Origin: Benincasa hispida
Taxonomy: Eukaryota; Streptophyta; Magnoliopsida; Cucurbitales; Cucurbitaceae
Reading direction: 5' to 3'
DNA length: 64,000 nt
Assembly (NCBI RefSeq): GCF_009727055.1
Contig: NC_052351.1
Coordinates: 55,877,422 to 55,941,421 of the forward strand
Under the pieces are notes generated by a model. It saw only the letters and a list, made by a program, of their open reading frames with translations, made no database searches and had not been told where the DNA came from. The translations under genes were made by a program, and so were the position numbers. Below, piece after piece: positions 33,640 through 45,400 of this stretch (the stretch's first letter is position 1; the number at the start of each line of letters is the position of its first letter).

Positions 33640-35009
33640 GTATTTTGGTCATTTTGTGATATAAAAAATGGCCAAAAGGTCCATCTCTACAAGTCCTTAG
33701 GCATGTATCATCTGATACTTTTTTTATTTGTGAGATTACATCTAAGGTTAGATAGAGAGTTATTCAAATGGTATTGTTATTATCTTGAACTATTAATTCA
33801 TGTTTCTGTTTAAAAGACATATTAAAACAATGATTAATAGTCTATCAGAGAGTACATTATAAATCATTATCTATCATCTATTATCAATATATTAGTTTGT
33901 TGACTCACATCATATTACATTATCTCTATTATTGATAAACAATGATAGTACACTATCACTATCTATCACTATAAATATTGATAGTGTTATATCAATCACT
34001 CTCTATCAGTGCTAAGCTCCCATCAATGTAAAAGGAGTTCAACATGATGCAAGGTTTTACTATCATTTTCTATCAGAAAAATACTATTGGACTAAATTAT
34101 CAGTGAAAAAACTATTTGATTTTTATTATCATTGTGTATTAGAAAAATATTATTGAACTAAATTATCAATGAAAATATTTATTGGATGTTGATGTAGTCT
34201 ATTACTGGCTATCTTTAATAGTGATAGAAGTATATCACTCTCTATCACTGATAGAGAGTGATAGTCAGTTCAATCACTCTCTATTAGTGACAAAATTATC
34301 TATGAAAGATTGAAAGTGCTTCAAGTAGGTATTATATATTATTGAAATGTCTTTTTACGTGCTTCTTCTATATGAAATTGCAAGTAAAACTTTCAATACA
34401 CTTACATTTTAGTGCATTTTTTGCATGGGAGAATATAAGGTTATTTTAGTAAGTTGCATGATCAGTGTTGCTTGACATTTGGAGGAAGCATTTTGGGCAA
34501 TTTATTTTTGTATTAGAGCATCAAAGCTAATTGCCCAATCTTAATCTAAAAAAAAAAAAAAAAACACGAAACTCTTGTTACATTTGGATTAAACCTTAGT
34601 TTCTTCTATTCCGACGGTAATAGATATAGTTAGTGATAACAATATATGGATTAAACATGTATTATTATTGTTTATTAGGATAGACAGTGATAGTGTTCTA
34701 TCACTCTCTATCATTGATAGATAGTGATAGTTAGTTTTATCACTCTCTATCAGTGATAACATTGTCAATCGTCCTATCAACATATCTATCATACTAAATT
34801 TTATCATAAAAGCTACAAAATTCTGTCATTGAATAACAAGTTCTATCAATAATAAGTTCTATCATAAATTCACAAAGTAAGTTTTGTCATAAATTAAGAA
34901 GGTCTATCAATACTATCTCTGTCTATCAGTAATAGATACTCTATCACTCTCTATCAGTAACAGTCAACCAGAAGTTCTATGAGCAAGAAGTTTTATCATA
35001 AATTTCTCT
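33640..35009. repeat. TATCACTGATAG-type repeat region
   Basis: No gene. Clusters of CTATCACTCTCTATCAGTGATA words occur at 33830-34020, 34195-34300, 34680-34770 and 34910-34975, many of them palindromic. A 16-base A-run lies at about 34549-34564. It looks like expanded intron sequence belonging to the decayed DUF1985-like locus. Confidence 0.65.
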
Positions 35010-35055
35010 ATGGGAATTGAAAAAAATCAAAATATCTCTAATACCACTATTGAGA

Positions 35056-36700
35056 AAATGAGTTACAAGCATATCATCAACATAAAGAGAAAGAATGAGT
35101 TGATTAAAGTTGCCATCGACCTTAACATAGAGAGTAGTTTCGCTCATACTCCTCCTGAAACCTTGAAGAAATAAGTATGAATCAATCTTATTATACCAGG
35201 CACGAAGTGCCTACTTCAATCTATAAACAACTTTTTTCAAGTGATATCCTTTATTTCCTTTGCCATTCTTCAAAACTCTTCAAGTTGACTGACATAAATC
35301 TCCTCTTCAAGATCACTACTCAAAAAAGTTGATTTGACATCTAGATGGCATATTTTCCATCGCAGCTAAAGCAAGGAGTAATCGTATAGTATCATGTCAT
35401 GAAACTAGAGCTAATGTATCTCCATAATCAACTCTAGGTTGTTGTGTATATCCTACCACCAATCTTGCTTTATATTTGTTGATTGAACCATCAGAATTGT
35501 CGTTTACTTTGAATACCCATTTCACATCTAAAATGTTCTTTTTTTGTGGTTGTTCAACAAGCTCCCATGTATTATTTTTATTGATCATCTCCAATTCTGT
35601 TTTCATGGCAACAATCCATTTAGCATATTATGAAGGTTAACGATAATTATTTAGGTCAACAATAACAAGATTACAACTTTCATAAACATCAGCAAGTGAT
35701 CTTTCATTATAATTTGGATAGTCACCAGTTGCATCAACAAGGTCGTCATTATTTGAATGAAGATCTTGGCCATCTTTATTATTAGAATCAATTGAATCAA
35801 AAGACGATTCATTTTGTTCTAAGTTCTAAAATTAGTGGATAAGTCTCTCACAATTCTTTGCTCTTCAAAATCCTAATAAGAATCTTCATCAATGATGACA
35901 TCACGACTCAAGATAATCTTTTCAGTGATCAAATAAAAAAAATTATGTATCATTTTGAATCAACAACATAGCCAATAAATACTCGTATAATTTCCTTCTC
36001 ATCAAATTTTGATCTCTTGATAGAAGGAACAAAAGAGTAACATATAGATCCAAAAATCTTCAAGTTCTTAACAGAAATTTTTTTACCTGCTCAAGCTTCA
36101 TAAGGAGTTTTTCCTTCTACTGCTCTCGTAGGCAGTCTATTGAGTAAATAAATGGTAGTGCATACCGCTTTTGCCCAAAATTTTTTTGACAATTTTTTTC
36201 TAAACAACAAACATCTTGTCATCTCCATCACAGTTCTATTTTTCCTTTCTGTCACACCCTTCTGCTATGGTGTATAAGCAATGGACAATTGATGTTGAAT
36301 TCCCAAGTCTTCACAAAAATTGTCAAATTGCTTGGAAGTATATTCCTTCCCATTATATGTTCTCAAAATTTTGAGCTTACAACCACTTTCAGTTTCAACT
36401 TAATTAACAAACTTCCTAAAAATTTCAAAAATTTGAGTTTTATCAACTAAAATGTACACTCAAGTCATCTAGTAAAATCATCAATAAAGATAACAAAATA
36501 TTTGTTATTCCCAATAGATGTGTTGTGCATGGGACCACAAAGATCACTATGCACCAATTCAAGTCTTGCTTTGGCTTTAAAATTGCCACCTTTTAAAAAA
36601 GGTAGTCTGTGCATCTTCCCTTCTTTACAACTTTCCCAAATCTAATCAAATGAGGTAAAATTTGAAAAATCATCAATCATATTAGAAGATGCACAATTTT
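35056..36700 (-). pseudogene. copia integrase and partial RT
   Basis: RT motifs at 35397-35606 (NNTWELVEQPQKKNILDVKWV, INKYKARLVV.GYTQQ) and the YVDD box near 35070. Between 35940 and 36700 the minus strand gives the post-integrase and integrase core in pieces, for instance a region resembling 'GTRTAVEGKTPYEA' near 36110 and the DFSR/HG stretches near 36480. Many stops. The region after YVDD is deleted. Confidence 0.7.
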
Positions 36701-36865
36701 CAAAGCTCTGTTGTTGTAATGACCAAAATGATGATGCCACTTTTACTTTCTTCTACTTTGGCATTTAGTGTATGATGACATAGAGAGTCACCATTCAAAA
36801 AGACCATTGCTAATCATGTTGACCCTTGCGATCTCAACTCCTTGTGGGTCAGAAATGACACAAAC

Positions 36866-37171
36866 CTAGTCCTTGAAAACTACAGAAAATTTGTTATGCA
36901 ACAATTGAGCAATACTAAGTAAGTTTTGAGATAACCTTGGAACATATAAAACATTAGATATTCTTTTTTTTTTACCTTGCTTAGTATGCATAATGACAGT
37001 ACCTTTACCTTCAACTAATACCGTCTCACCATGTCTAAGAACTACCTTAGATTGTATGGATTTATCAATTTGACTAAAATGATTGATATCTTTAGCCATG
37101 TGGGTAGTACATCCACTGTCAATAAGCCATGAGCTTGACCCATTGTCATACATATGAGAGGCCATAAACAA
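36866..37171 (-). pseudogene. copia protease and pre-integrase segment
   Basis: Frame starting MFMASHMYDN, with the aspartic protease motif WLIDSGCTTHM (DSG catalytic triad) and ISNVLYVPRLSQNLLSIAQLL, the standard lead into the pre-integrase region. Just upstream at 37230-37370 lie zinc-knuckle-type cysteine motifs (CRYCKKANHAKKNC in another frame). It is open for 101 codons but its neighbours are frameshifted. Confidence 0.8.
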
Positions 37172-37830
37172 GAAATTTGTTTCTTGATTATTGTTGGCAC
37201 AATTTGCTTGCTCTCGAGGGTGTTCAGTTTAGTTTCGTTTGACATAACAAAACTTCTTTGTATGACCATCCTTGTTACAATAATCATAATGGTAGACTTT
37301 CTTATTTTTGGACCAACAATTTTTCTTAGCATGATTGGCCTTTTTGCAATAACGACAAGGAGGAAATTTGCCTTTGTTTGATGCTCTTTCTTTTCTCTTG
37401 TTCCCTTGATCTTTAGTATTTGTTTGTCTATTATCTTATGCAACAAGTTTCTTGCCTTTGGAATTGGCATGGAATGCACCCTTTATTTGCTCCTCATTAC
37501 ACATTGTACCCCTTTGTTCATGGACTTGTAATTTGCTAATCAATTCAGCTATGGAGAGAGTTGGTAGATCAAAAGATTCCTCCATGGCTTAGATCTTTGA
37601 CTCAAATTTATCAAGAACACCGACAATTATTTTTTCCACGACTCTTTGATCTGGAAAATTTCCCCAGCTAATCTTATCTAGTTTGTAATGATCATCACTT
37701 TTGTTGTGTAGTCCTTTACAGAATCTGAATCCTTCATTTTTAGCATCTCAAACCATCTCTTGAGAATTAACAATTTGACAACTTTCACCCTTGCACTTCC
37801 TTCAAATTCCTGATGCAATTTATCCCAAGC

Positions 37831-38148
37831 TTATTTTGCCGTATTACAATCAATAATCCTAGAAAATATAGGATCTGATAAACTGGCATGAATTACGGAT
37901 AAAGCTTTGGGCTTCTTCAATTTCTCTTCTTCATGCAATCTAATTTGATTGAACGTTGGATTTTCTTCCAGTGGTTGAGGATCAGCATCAGTTGAAACTG
38001 ATTCCCAAAAGCCAAGTGCCTTGAGATAGGATTGCATTTTAACAACCCAAAACTGATAGTTTTCACCATTGAAATGTGGAGGAGAGGAAACACTGAAATT
38101 AGAGACATTTTTCAAATACAAAAAATGGAAAAAGAAATTCACTCTCAA
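37831..38148 (-). pseudogene. copia gag start (UBN2/DUF4219-type)
   Basis: Motif PPHFNGENYQFWVVKMQSYL, then EEEKLKKPKALSVIHASLSD, characteristic of one group of copia gag proteins. It ends at a stop replacing the Trp of 'W..L...F.GS'. The natural start would be near 38110-38148. Confidence 0.8.
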
Positions 38149-38188
38149 ACAAAATCACAAGCTTTTAAATCTAAGGCTCTGATACCAC

Positions 38189-38577
38189 TGTTGAAAAAAA
38201 ATCAAAATATCTCTAATACTATTGTTGAGAAAATGGAATCGACGAAAAATAAATAAATATTGCTGAAGCAAACCAATATCTCAATGTTCGTTAAACAAAG
38301 AGAAGAAAAAAGAAAATGAGACTGAAATTCAATCTTTTGATTTAAGTAAGAAAAAGATTGGTAATTCATATTTGACATGAGACATCACTATTTTATAGGA
38401 ACAAAAAGTAAGCTTAATAACTTACAATTTAAGGCATATTAAAAGCATAAACTTGATAACTTTAAATTAAAATCTTAGAAACCAAAAACTGAAAAATAAA
38501 TCAAGCAATAAAGTAAATAACTTCAAGCATTAAATTTTGAAACTAGAGGTGAAAAAGAAAAAACTCATAACTCAACA
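38189..38577 (-). repeat. 5' LTR of the 35.0-38.6 kb copia element
   Basis: 389 bp, ends TGTT...AACA, primer site adjacent. Its first 40 bases recur at 35015-35055. Confidence 0.78.
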
Positions 38578-38582
38578 ATGGA

Positions 38583-40600
38583 CAAAAAGTTCTATCAAGA
38601 AGTTCAATCAATACTATCACTATGATATAAATAAGAAGTTCTATGAACAAGAAATCTATCAATAAAGTTCTAAGTTCTATACAAATTCACAAAGTACTAT
38701 CAGCAAGAAGTTTGATTAACAAAAAATCACAAATAAAATGTATGCAAGTTCTCTATCATACTGTCAATTTTATTTTCTCCCTTTAAGATGTTTCTGATTT
38801 TTTTTCTTTTGGTTGATGGTTCCCTTTTTACTAGAGTTCTTTTTTTTCTTTCCATTTGTTCACAAAGATTAGATATACTTAATTACTGATGGAGATAGGG
38901 TTTGATTAAAAAATAAAAAAGGATATTAGAATTAACCTTGCGTGAAGTAACTCATAGAAGATAATATGACTGATTTATCAAACAAAATTACATTATTATT
39001 TCTTTTTTTTTTAAGGACGAAAATAAAAAATGATTACCAAACATATTTTGTTTCTAGTTCTTAAAAAACAAGAAACATAAAATGGGAAACTGAAACGTTA
39101 TCAAACGGATCTTTTGTCGCTAGTACATACTATATGCCTGTTGAAACTTGATGCATGTTTAACTTGACTCTTGACAAAGATGTTAGTGGCTCAAATCACC
39201 ACATTTGTTGTTAAATTAAAAACAAAAAAAAAAAAAAAGTAAAAAATAATCCTCACATGTTTCCATCTTTCAAAACTAACACAATTTTAGAAAATTTGTT
39301 GAAATAGTTTTTTTTGGTCCATCTGAGCCGAGATTAACTATCAAGATTTGGATAAAATTTAACCTTTTCATCTAATTCATTGTTTGGGCTTGGCTTTATT
39401 CGTGAAATCTCTCACAGAATTAACACCGAAATTCTAGGAAGATTTTTTGGTGACATCTTCATACTGTTCATGGGAGATCTCAAATGTGAAGATTTTTTAT
39501 TTTTTTTTGAAATTGGATTAATACCAAGATTCTACTAATTTTTTCAAATATTATATAATCTTTCCAAATCTTATACTTTTCAAATTTTCTTCAACTTTGA
39601 CTTTCTTTAGCAAATCTTATATAAAAAATAAGATCAAATTTTGCGAAAAATCAGGTAAGATTTGGGAAATATAAAGAATCTCAGTATTATCCATACTTCA
39701 TTAAGAAATCCCAAAACATTCAATAGGATGAAAAAATTGACTTTGACATCCTATCGGATGAAAACAATTAACTTTTTATCTAAATCTCAACAGTCGATCT
39801 CACTGAGAATGGACCAAGAAAAATTATTTGGATGCGTTTTCTAAAATAGTACGAGTTCTCAAATATGAAAACTTTTGGGGCTAATTTTGACGTTTCCCAA
39901 AAAAAAAATCCAATATATGTAATTTATGAGTTTTGACAATGTATTTGTTAGTAGTTTCATTCACCCCCATGGGCCACGAGCATCGAGAACAACAATAGAG
40001 CTTTGAAAAATTGACAAAAATGGCTTATTTGGTGTTTGATTTTGTATTTTGACCTATTTTTGAAAAAAAAAAAAAGTTTTTTTGACCCCCTTGATGATGA
40101 AAATGATGTAAACATGGAAATTATTGGTTGTACAATTACTCTTATGCTCTTTATTAAATTCCAACTCTCAATTTCAACAACCAACCTACCAAATTAATTC
40201 ACCAAAAATTCTCCACCTAAAAAATTTATTTACAAAAAATTAATTGACAAAAAATTATTCACATTCCAACACAAAAAAAATTCTCCATCAAATTTGATTT
40301 GTTTACAACCCCATGCAAAGTTTTCTTTCACCAAATTATTTCTAGAACGAAAAGTCTTTGTAAAGTCCAAAACTTATATTTCACGAAGTTGTAATTTTGT
40401 ACATTTCGTAACAAGGCATGTATTTCATTGTGTATGTATTCAATAGCTCGATGGTTTCTAGAAAAAATGACAAAAATAAATGACCTTTTTGGAGTTTGAT
40501 TTATGCTTGCTTTGTTGATTGTTTCTTATATATATATAATGCCCTGCATTTGATATTTATAAAAAAAAAAAATGAAAAAAGATAGCAAAATTTATTTTTT
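38583..40600. other. Noncoding AT-rich stretch
   Basis: At 38590-38760 it continues the TATCA-type repeats seen left of the copia element. After that I see only AT-rich sequence with A or T runs (39001-39012, 39222-39237, 40066-40075, 40561-40572) and no gene. Confidence 0.5.
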
Positions 40601-40604
40601 TGAA

Positions 40605-40747
40605 GATACCTGATCGGGCTTCACCAAGTAGAAAGGAAATGAGTTAATATTACCTGGTCGGACTTCATCGGGGATAAAATAATTGTTAAAATAAGTTAGA
40701 TACTCGGCCAGGCTTCACTGGGTAGAAAGCAAATGAGTTAAAATTCT
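40605..40747. repeat. Three tandem units of about 47 bp
   Basis: Units begin near 40605, 40650 and 40698, each with (T)ACC/CTCGG.C.GGCTTCA and a tail such as GAAAGGAAATGAGTTAA. Units one and three are closest to each other. No gene is seen in it. Confidence 0.7.
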
Positions 40748-41199
40748 CCATTGTCATTTAGATACTTAGCTTTGAGTCTAACAAAAGATTTTTCTTCCCT
40801 CACAATTCTAGTTTGATGTTTTAGTCCAAGGTTAAATTCTATTTGGCACTAATAATATCTCTCCTAGGTTCCTCTACCTTTCGAAGAAAAATATAATGAA
40901 TCAATAGTCAATTGAAGATGATGTTTGTGTCAAGGAGAGGACCAAAACATGTTTGTCTAAACATGGCTAGTTGTATCGGAATTAGTTTTTTTTTTTTTTT
41001 TTTTGTTAATTTTAGAGATAACCTTTCCAATATGGGAACAACATGAAAGGGTTACAAAAAAAATGATAATTAGGATGAACCTTCCTTTCTAGTTCCATTA
41101 TAACCTACATTTTTCGTCAAATAGATAAAGTTGAAGTCAACACAACACAACAATGCGTCATAATATTTAAAAATAATACAAAAATATAAGCTACTAGTT

Positions 41200-41760
41200 T
41201 TTGTCCCTGCCCCATACCCGACCGGGCCAAAAACTTGTTGCTAGCTTCGAAGATTGCCTGGTCCGACCCCTTCCCAATCCTAAGTCACCCGATCCCAACC
41301 TTTTAACTACTGGTTTTTGACTCGACTGGGCCAGGATTGGGCCAAAAACCAATAGCTAGCTTTGAAGATGACTTGGTCCCAACCGCCCCTTCCTAGTCCC
41401 AAGTCATCCGGTCCACCCGTTCCTATTTTTTGGCCCGACCCCATACTCGATCGGGCCTGGGGCTAGGCCAAAAAACAGTAATGTCCCCTCCCCTTCTCGC
41501 TCGTTTCGCCTTGTTTCCCAAGTCGCACGATCCACCCATTCCTGTTTTTTGGCCTGACCCCATACCCGAGTGTCTCGAGATCGAGCCAAAAAATTGTCTC
41601 CTCCCCTTCTCGCCCGGTCCCGCCCCATCTCGCCTGGTCCTCCCCTCTTCTCGGTCAACATAAAATTTAGCTCACTTCCCCCTTCCCGGTCCTGCTCCCT
41701 TCCTTATCCCGATTCCTCACAAGTCCTGCCTGGTTGCCCGCCCGATCAAGATCTAAAGAA
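41200..41760. repeat. GC-rich diverged tandem repeat upstream of RECA3
   Basis: About four units of 100-130 bp, each with words like CCCATACCCGA, GGGCCAAAAA, CCTGGTCC and AAGTCACCCGATCC. It is C-rich in an AT-rich neighbourhood. Frames open across it (e.g. 41430-41663) have low complexity and repeat with the units, so I do not call a gene. A related C-rich tail continues to about 41760. It ends about 0.7 kb before the RECA3 start. Confidence 0.65.
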
Positions 41761-42445
41761 ACCTGGCCGAACTTCATCGAATTGGAGACGTCTCATAATT
41801 CGAAAATCGGAGTTTAAAGAAAAAAAATTTCTAATGTACAAATCAACTTATATACTATTTATAGGCCTCAAAATCATTCTAAAATGTAACGTTTCTTCCC
41901 AAAAAAATCTAAAAAATTATGAAACCCCATGAAAACCCATAAACTTGTTACAAAAAAAAAGTTCAAATTTTTTTCAAATTTTTTTGAATCAAATGAGCTC
42001 ACATCGATCAAAATTCACTTTTATAACAGAATCAAGGATAAAGATATACAAAAACATGAAATCAAGAACAATGCCAAAAAAAATCAAATTCAAAACTCTC
42101 CTAAAATGTACATAAATACTTACTCGATGGAGATTAACTTGAAGATGATGAACCGAAATGTTGAAGAAAAATTGAAAGAGTGGGAGTTTTGAAAGAAATT
42201 TGAAGGGTTGAAATAAGAAAACGATCTTGGAGGGAGAGATTGAGATTTTGAATCTTTTTTCCAAAAAAAAGACATAATGATCTTTTCTAACTATAATAAA
42301 TTGATGGGGGCAAAAATAAGAAATAACATCCAATGAGTCATTTTTGTCGATTTTGGTAGAGCTTCCTCCCTTCAAAATTCTAGAGCGCCAAAGTTCATAA
42401 TCTTCAAACCCTAACCCAAAACTCCCCCAATAAGCTCTACGAGGC
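41761..42445 (+). promoter_or_regulatory. Presumed promoter and 5' leader of RECA3
   Basis: Inferred from position only. AT-rich sequence with no gene; I cannot point to a sure TATA box or start site. The ATG at 42446 is the first one giving the targeting-peptide frame. Confidence 0.35.
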
Positions 42446-45400
42446 ATGTCATTCTTCCTCGCACCTCCACTCTTCCGCTCTTGCCGTCTCAAGCACTTCC
42501 AAGCATCTCGCTTTTCCTCTCTGTTCCACTCCCTCCGCCAGGTCTCATTCCTTTTTACCGCTTCTTCTAATCATATTACTTCAAAATACTACGTCTTAAA
42601 TTGACTATCTGTTGTTATTGTTGGATTTACAACGTTTTTATTTCTGGGTTTCGTCTGTATTGTCCTCTGTACTGAAATGAATTAGATATTGGCACATGTA
42701 GAAGGATAGTTGTTTTCTTATGAATGTGAAAAGTAAGAAATGAAATAAATTAGATATCGTTCTTGGATAATGGGGCTTTTGAAAGTAGTCTTTTCCCTGT
42801 TTTAGCTTACACTTTAGTAAGGTTTTGTGATCGAGGAGTCTGCCTCGTGGGGAGAAGAGTTGGTTTTTATGGCTTGCTGGGGTGTGTGTCATCTTATGGA
42901 CTAGTGGCGTGAGCAGAATGATAGGACTCTTGGAGAGAGAAATAGGGATCTACTGAAGTTTGGTCTTTTGTTCGCTATCATATTTCTTCGTGGGTTTCAA
43001 TTCTGAAGATCTTTTGTATCTTAGCATCATTATTTTGCATAGCAGAAGTCCCTTCTTGTAGAGGAATGTCTCTTTTTGTGAGCTTGTTTTTTTGTTCTCT
43101 CGTGTATTTTTCATTATTTTCTCAATGAAAGTTCTTTCTTAGAAAAAAAAAAAAGTAATATTGTATAAATGGGTTTTCCCAACTTTGTTTTTCTTCTGTG
43201 ACCCTTTTCCCTTTTGTTCTAAAAGGGAAGGAGAGATGTGATCAGCTGCGGGGGTATGGATGCTTGTCTTTTTTCATCACTAGGTAAAAGGCAACAAACC
43301 AGAAATCTCTTTCTTTGTATTTTGTTAGTTACATAAGAGATGCCCAATTGATGGTGTCTTTTTATCCTGATACACCATAATTTGTGTTCATTAAATTTAG
43401 TTGATGTTTCGGAGTTCGAATGTGATAAGATTAATGATGATACTAGAACAACAGAGAAAGATGCCACACTACGTTCGGCAATCTCTCAGCTTGCTGGAGA
43501 TTTTGGAAAGGAATCTATGTTGTGTTTGCAGAGGTTTTTCAGCTCCCGATATGCACCTGTGATTTCTACTGGATCATTAAAGCTTGACATTGCTCTTGGG
43601 ATTGGAGGATTACCTAAGGTGAGTGACTGCAAGTTGAATTTTTCTTCTGCCATATATTTGATTGATTCTTTCATGTATTTTCCGGAATTGGAATTTCTTT
43701 GCAGTTTAAGTTCATTCCTTTGTTACTTCACTAGTTCACTACCTTTCCATTTAACGTCACCCACACATTCATTGTGTTGATTTGAACATAATGTCTCTTA
43801 GTCTAATGATATTTTGGTATGTCCTTGCCCTGTAGGAGAGATTTACTTATTTAGATTGTGAACCTTACCATGTTTTGTTTTGTCGCATGTTATTTCTGTA
43901 TCACATTTTATTTCTTCACCTTGGCTTTTCAACGGTAGGTTTAAGGGTTGATCATAGTGTGCTTATATATAGAAGATTTTTGGTTAGAAGTTAGAACAAA
44001 TCCTAAATCACTTGACCTTTGTCAACTATGTATAAGGATTGAGGTCCCCAGCTATGTGTGAGGACCCCAGTTCAGCAGCTCCGTTAGTCAATTTCATTTA
44101 TTTTACATTAAGAGGACCTTAATTAAGAGTTCATTCGGAGGACCGTAGTTAAGACTAGGAGCCACGAGGACATTGGAAGACCCTCATAGTTTAATAGAGG
44201 CCCACGTAAATGACCATTCATAATGATAAAAAGAATGGTATGATTGATTTGAATTGATGTTTAGGTTTTATTATAAATTGATTCATTCTAATGAGAAGTT
44301 CTCCTTGTGTACTCTCTTGTATTATTCTTATCGGTACTAAACTTTTTTTAATCACGAAATTCTCAGCATGCTTCAGTTCAAACCAATATTTATATATGAA
44401 TTGCATACTATCAAAGTTCATTGTTTGCAAATGTAGATACTCTTGATAGGGACAACTACCCTCAAACTATCTCTACAATGGTATGATATTGTCCACTTTA
44501 GGCATAAACCCTCATGGCTTTGTTTTTGGTTTCATCCCAAAAGGCCTCCTACCGATGGAGATAGTCACCCTCACTTATATACCCATGATCCTCCTCTTAT
44601 CTAACTAATGTGGGACTTTGGTCGCATTCCCAACAATCCTCCCTTTGAACAAAGGACCACCAAACCTCCCTTCAGTCATCCATCCGTCTAACTCATATCT
44701 AGGCTAACTCCTTTTCACCTGAGCATACCACCTATCCAATAGAGTTCAATCACGGATCACACCATGGCTACTTCCAAGGCTCCACTATACATCTTTGTTC
44801 GGCACCGAGGATTCTACCGAGCATGATTAAGTCAGGAGCATGGCTCTGATATCACTTAATATGGACAACTACCCTCAAACTATCTCCATAATAATATGAT
44901 ATTGTTTACTTTGGGCATAAACCCTCGTGATTTTGTTTTTGGTTTCGCCCCAAAAGGCCTCATACTAATGGAGATAGTCACCCTCACTTATATACCCATG
45001 ATCCTCCTCTTATCTAACCAATGTGGGACTTTGATTGCATTCCCAACAGATACTATTCGTATATTTGTTATATGTATTTGTGCTAGATTCTCTCTACTTG
45101 ATGGCTTCACTTGAATATTATCTGTTCTATAGGTTGTACAGTTGTGTCCTTGAATTCTAGTGTAGTGTCATAAGTATTAATTGTGAGGAGGAGAAGCTTA
45201 TAAGATGGTTGAAGATGCTGGGATGCGAGGTTCGTGGGCTCTCTTCTTCCTACCTTGGCCTTTTGTTTGGAAGCAACCTTAAGGCGGTTGCCCTTTGGGA
45301 CCCGGTGGTGGATAAAGTTAGGAAAAGGTTAGCCTCTTGGAGAAAAGGGTTCTTTTCAAAGGTAGGAAGACTTACTCTGATAAGATCCATTTTGATTGGT

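Larger units (their letters stand above)
35015..38577 (-). mobile_element. Ty1/copia element with a deletion of its 3' part
   Basis: The 5' LTR is at 38189-38577 (TGTTGAAAA...CTCAACA) with a primer site GGCTCTGATACCA at 38175-38187. At the left end only about 41 bp of LTR start remain (35015-35055), running straight into the RT active-site region (complement of YVDDM near 35065-35080). The flanks ATGGG (35010-35014) and ATGGA (38578-38582) are a target-site duplication with one mismatch, so the left end is a true end. An internal deletion removed the RT end, RNase H and most of the 3' LTR. Confidence 0.8.

Noticed and set aside
41404..41932. Open frames of 77-120 codons upstream of RECA3
   Set aside because: They follow the units of a GC-rich tandem repeat, are Pro/Arg-rich and low in complexity, and have no family resemblance.
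43352..43414. RECA3 exon 2 starting at the acceptor TTTAG (43400)
   Set aside because: It would leave exon 1 out of frame. The acceptor 14 bases later keeps phase 0 and joins the targeting peptide to the conserved core.
44436..45053. Cassandra-type TRIM with a 5S rRNA promoter
   Set aside because: The terminal repeat has no 5S-like box that I can see; only a general TRIM call is justified.
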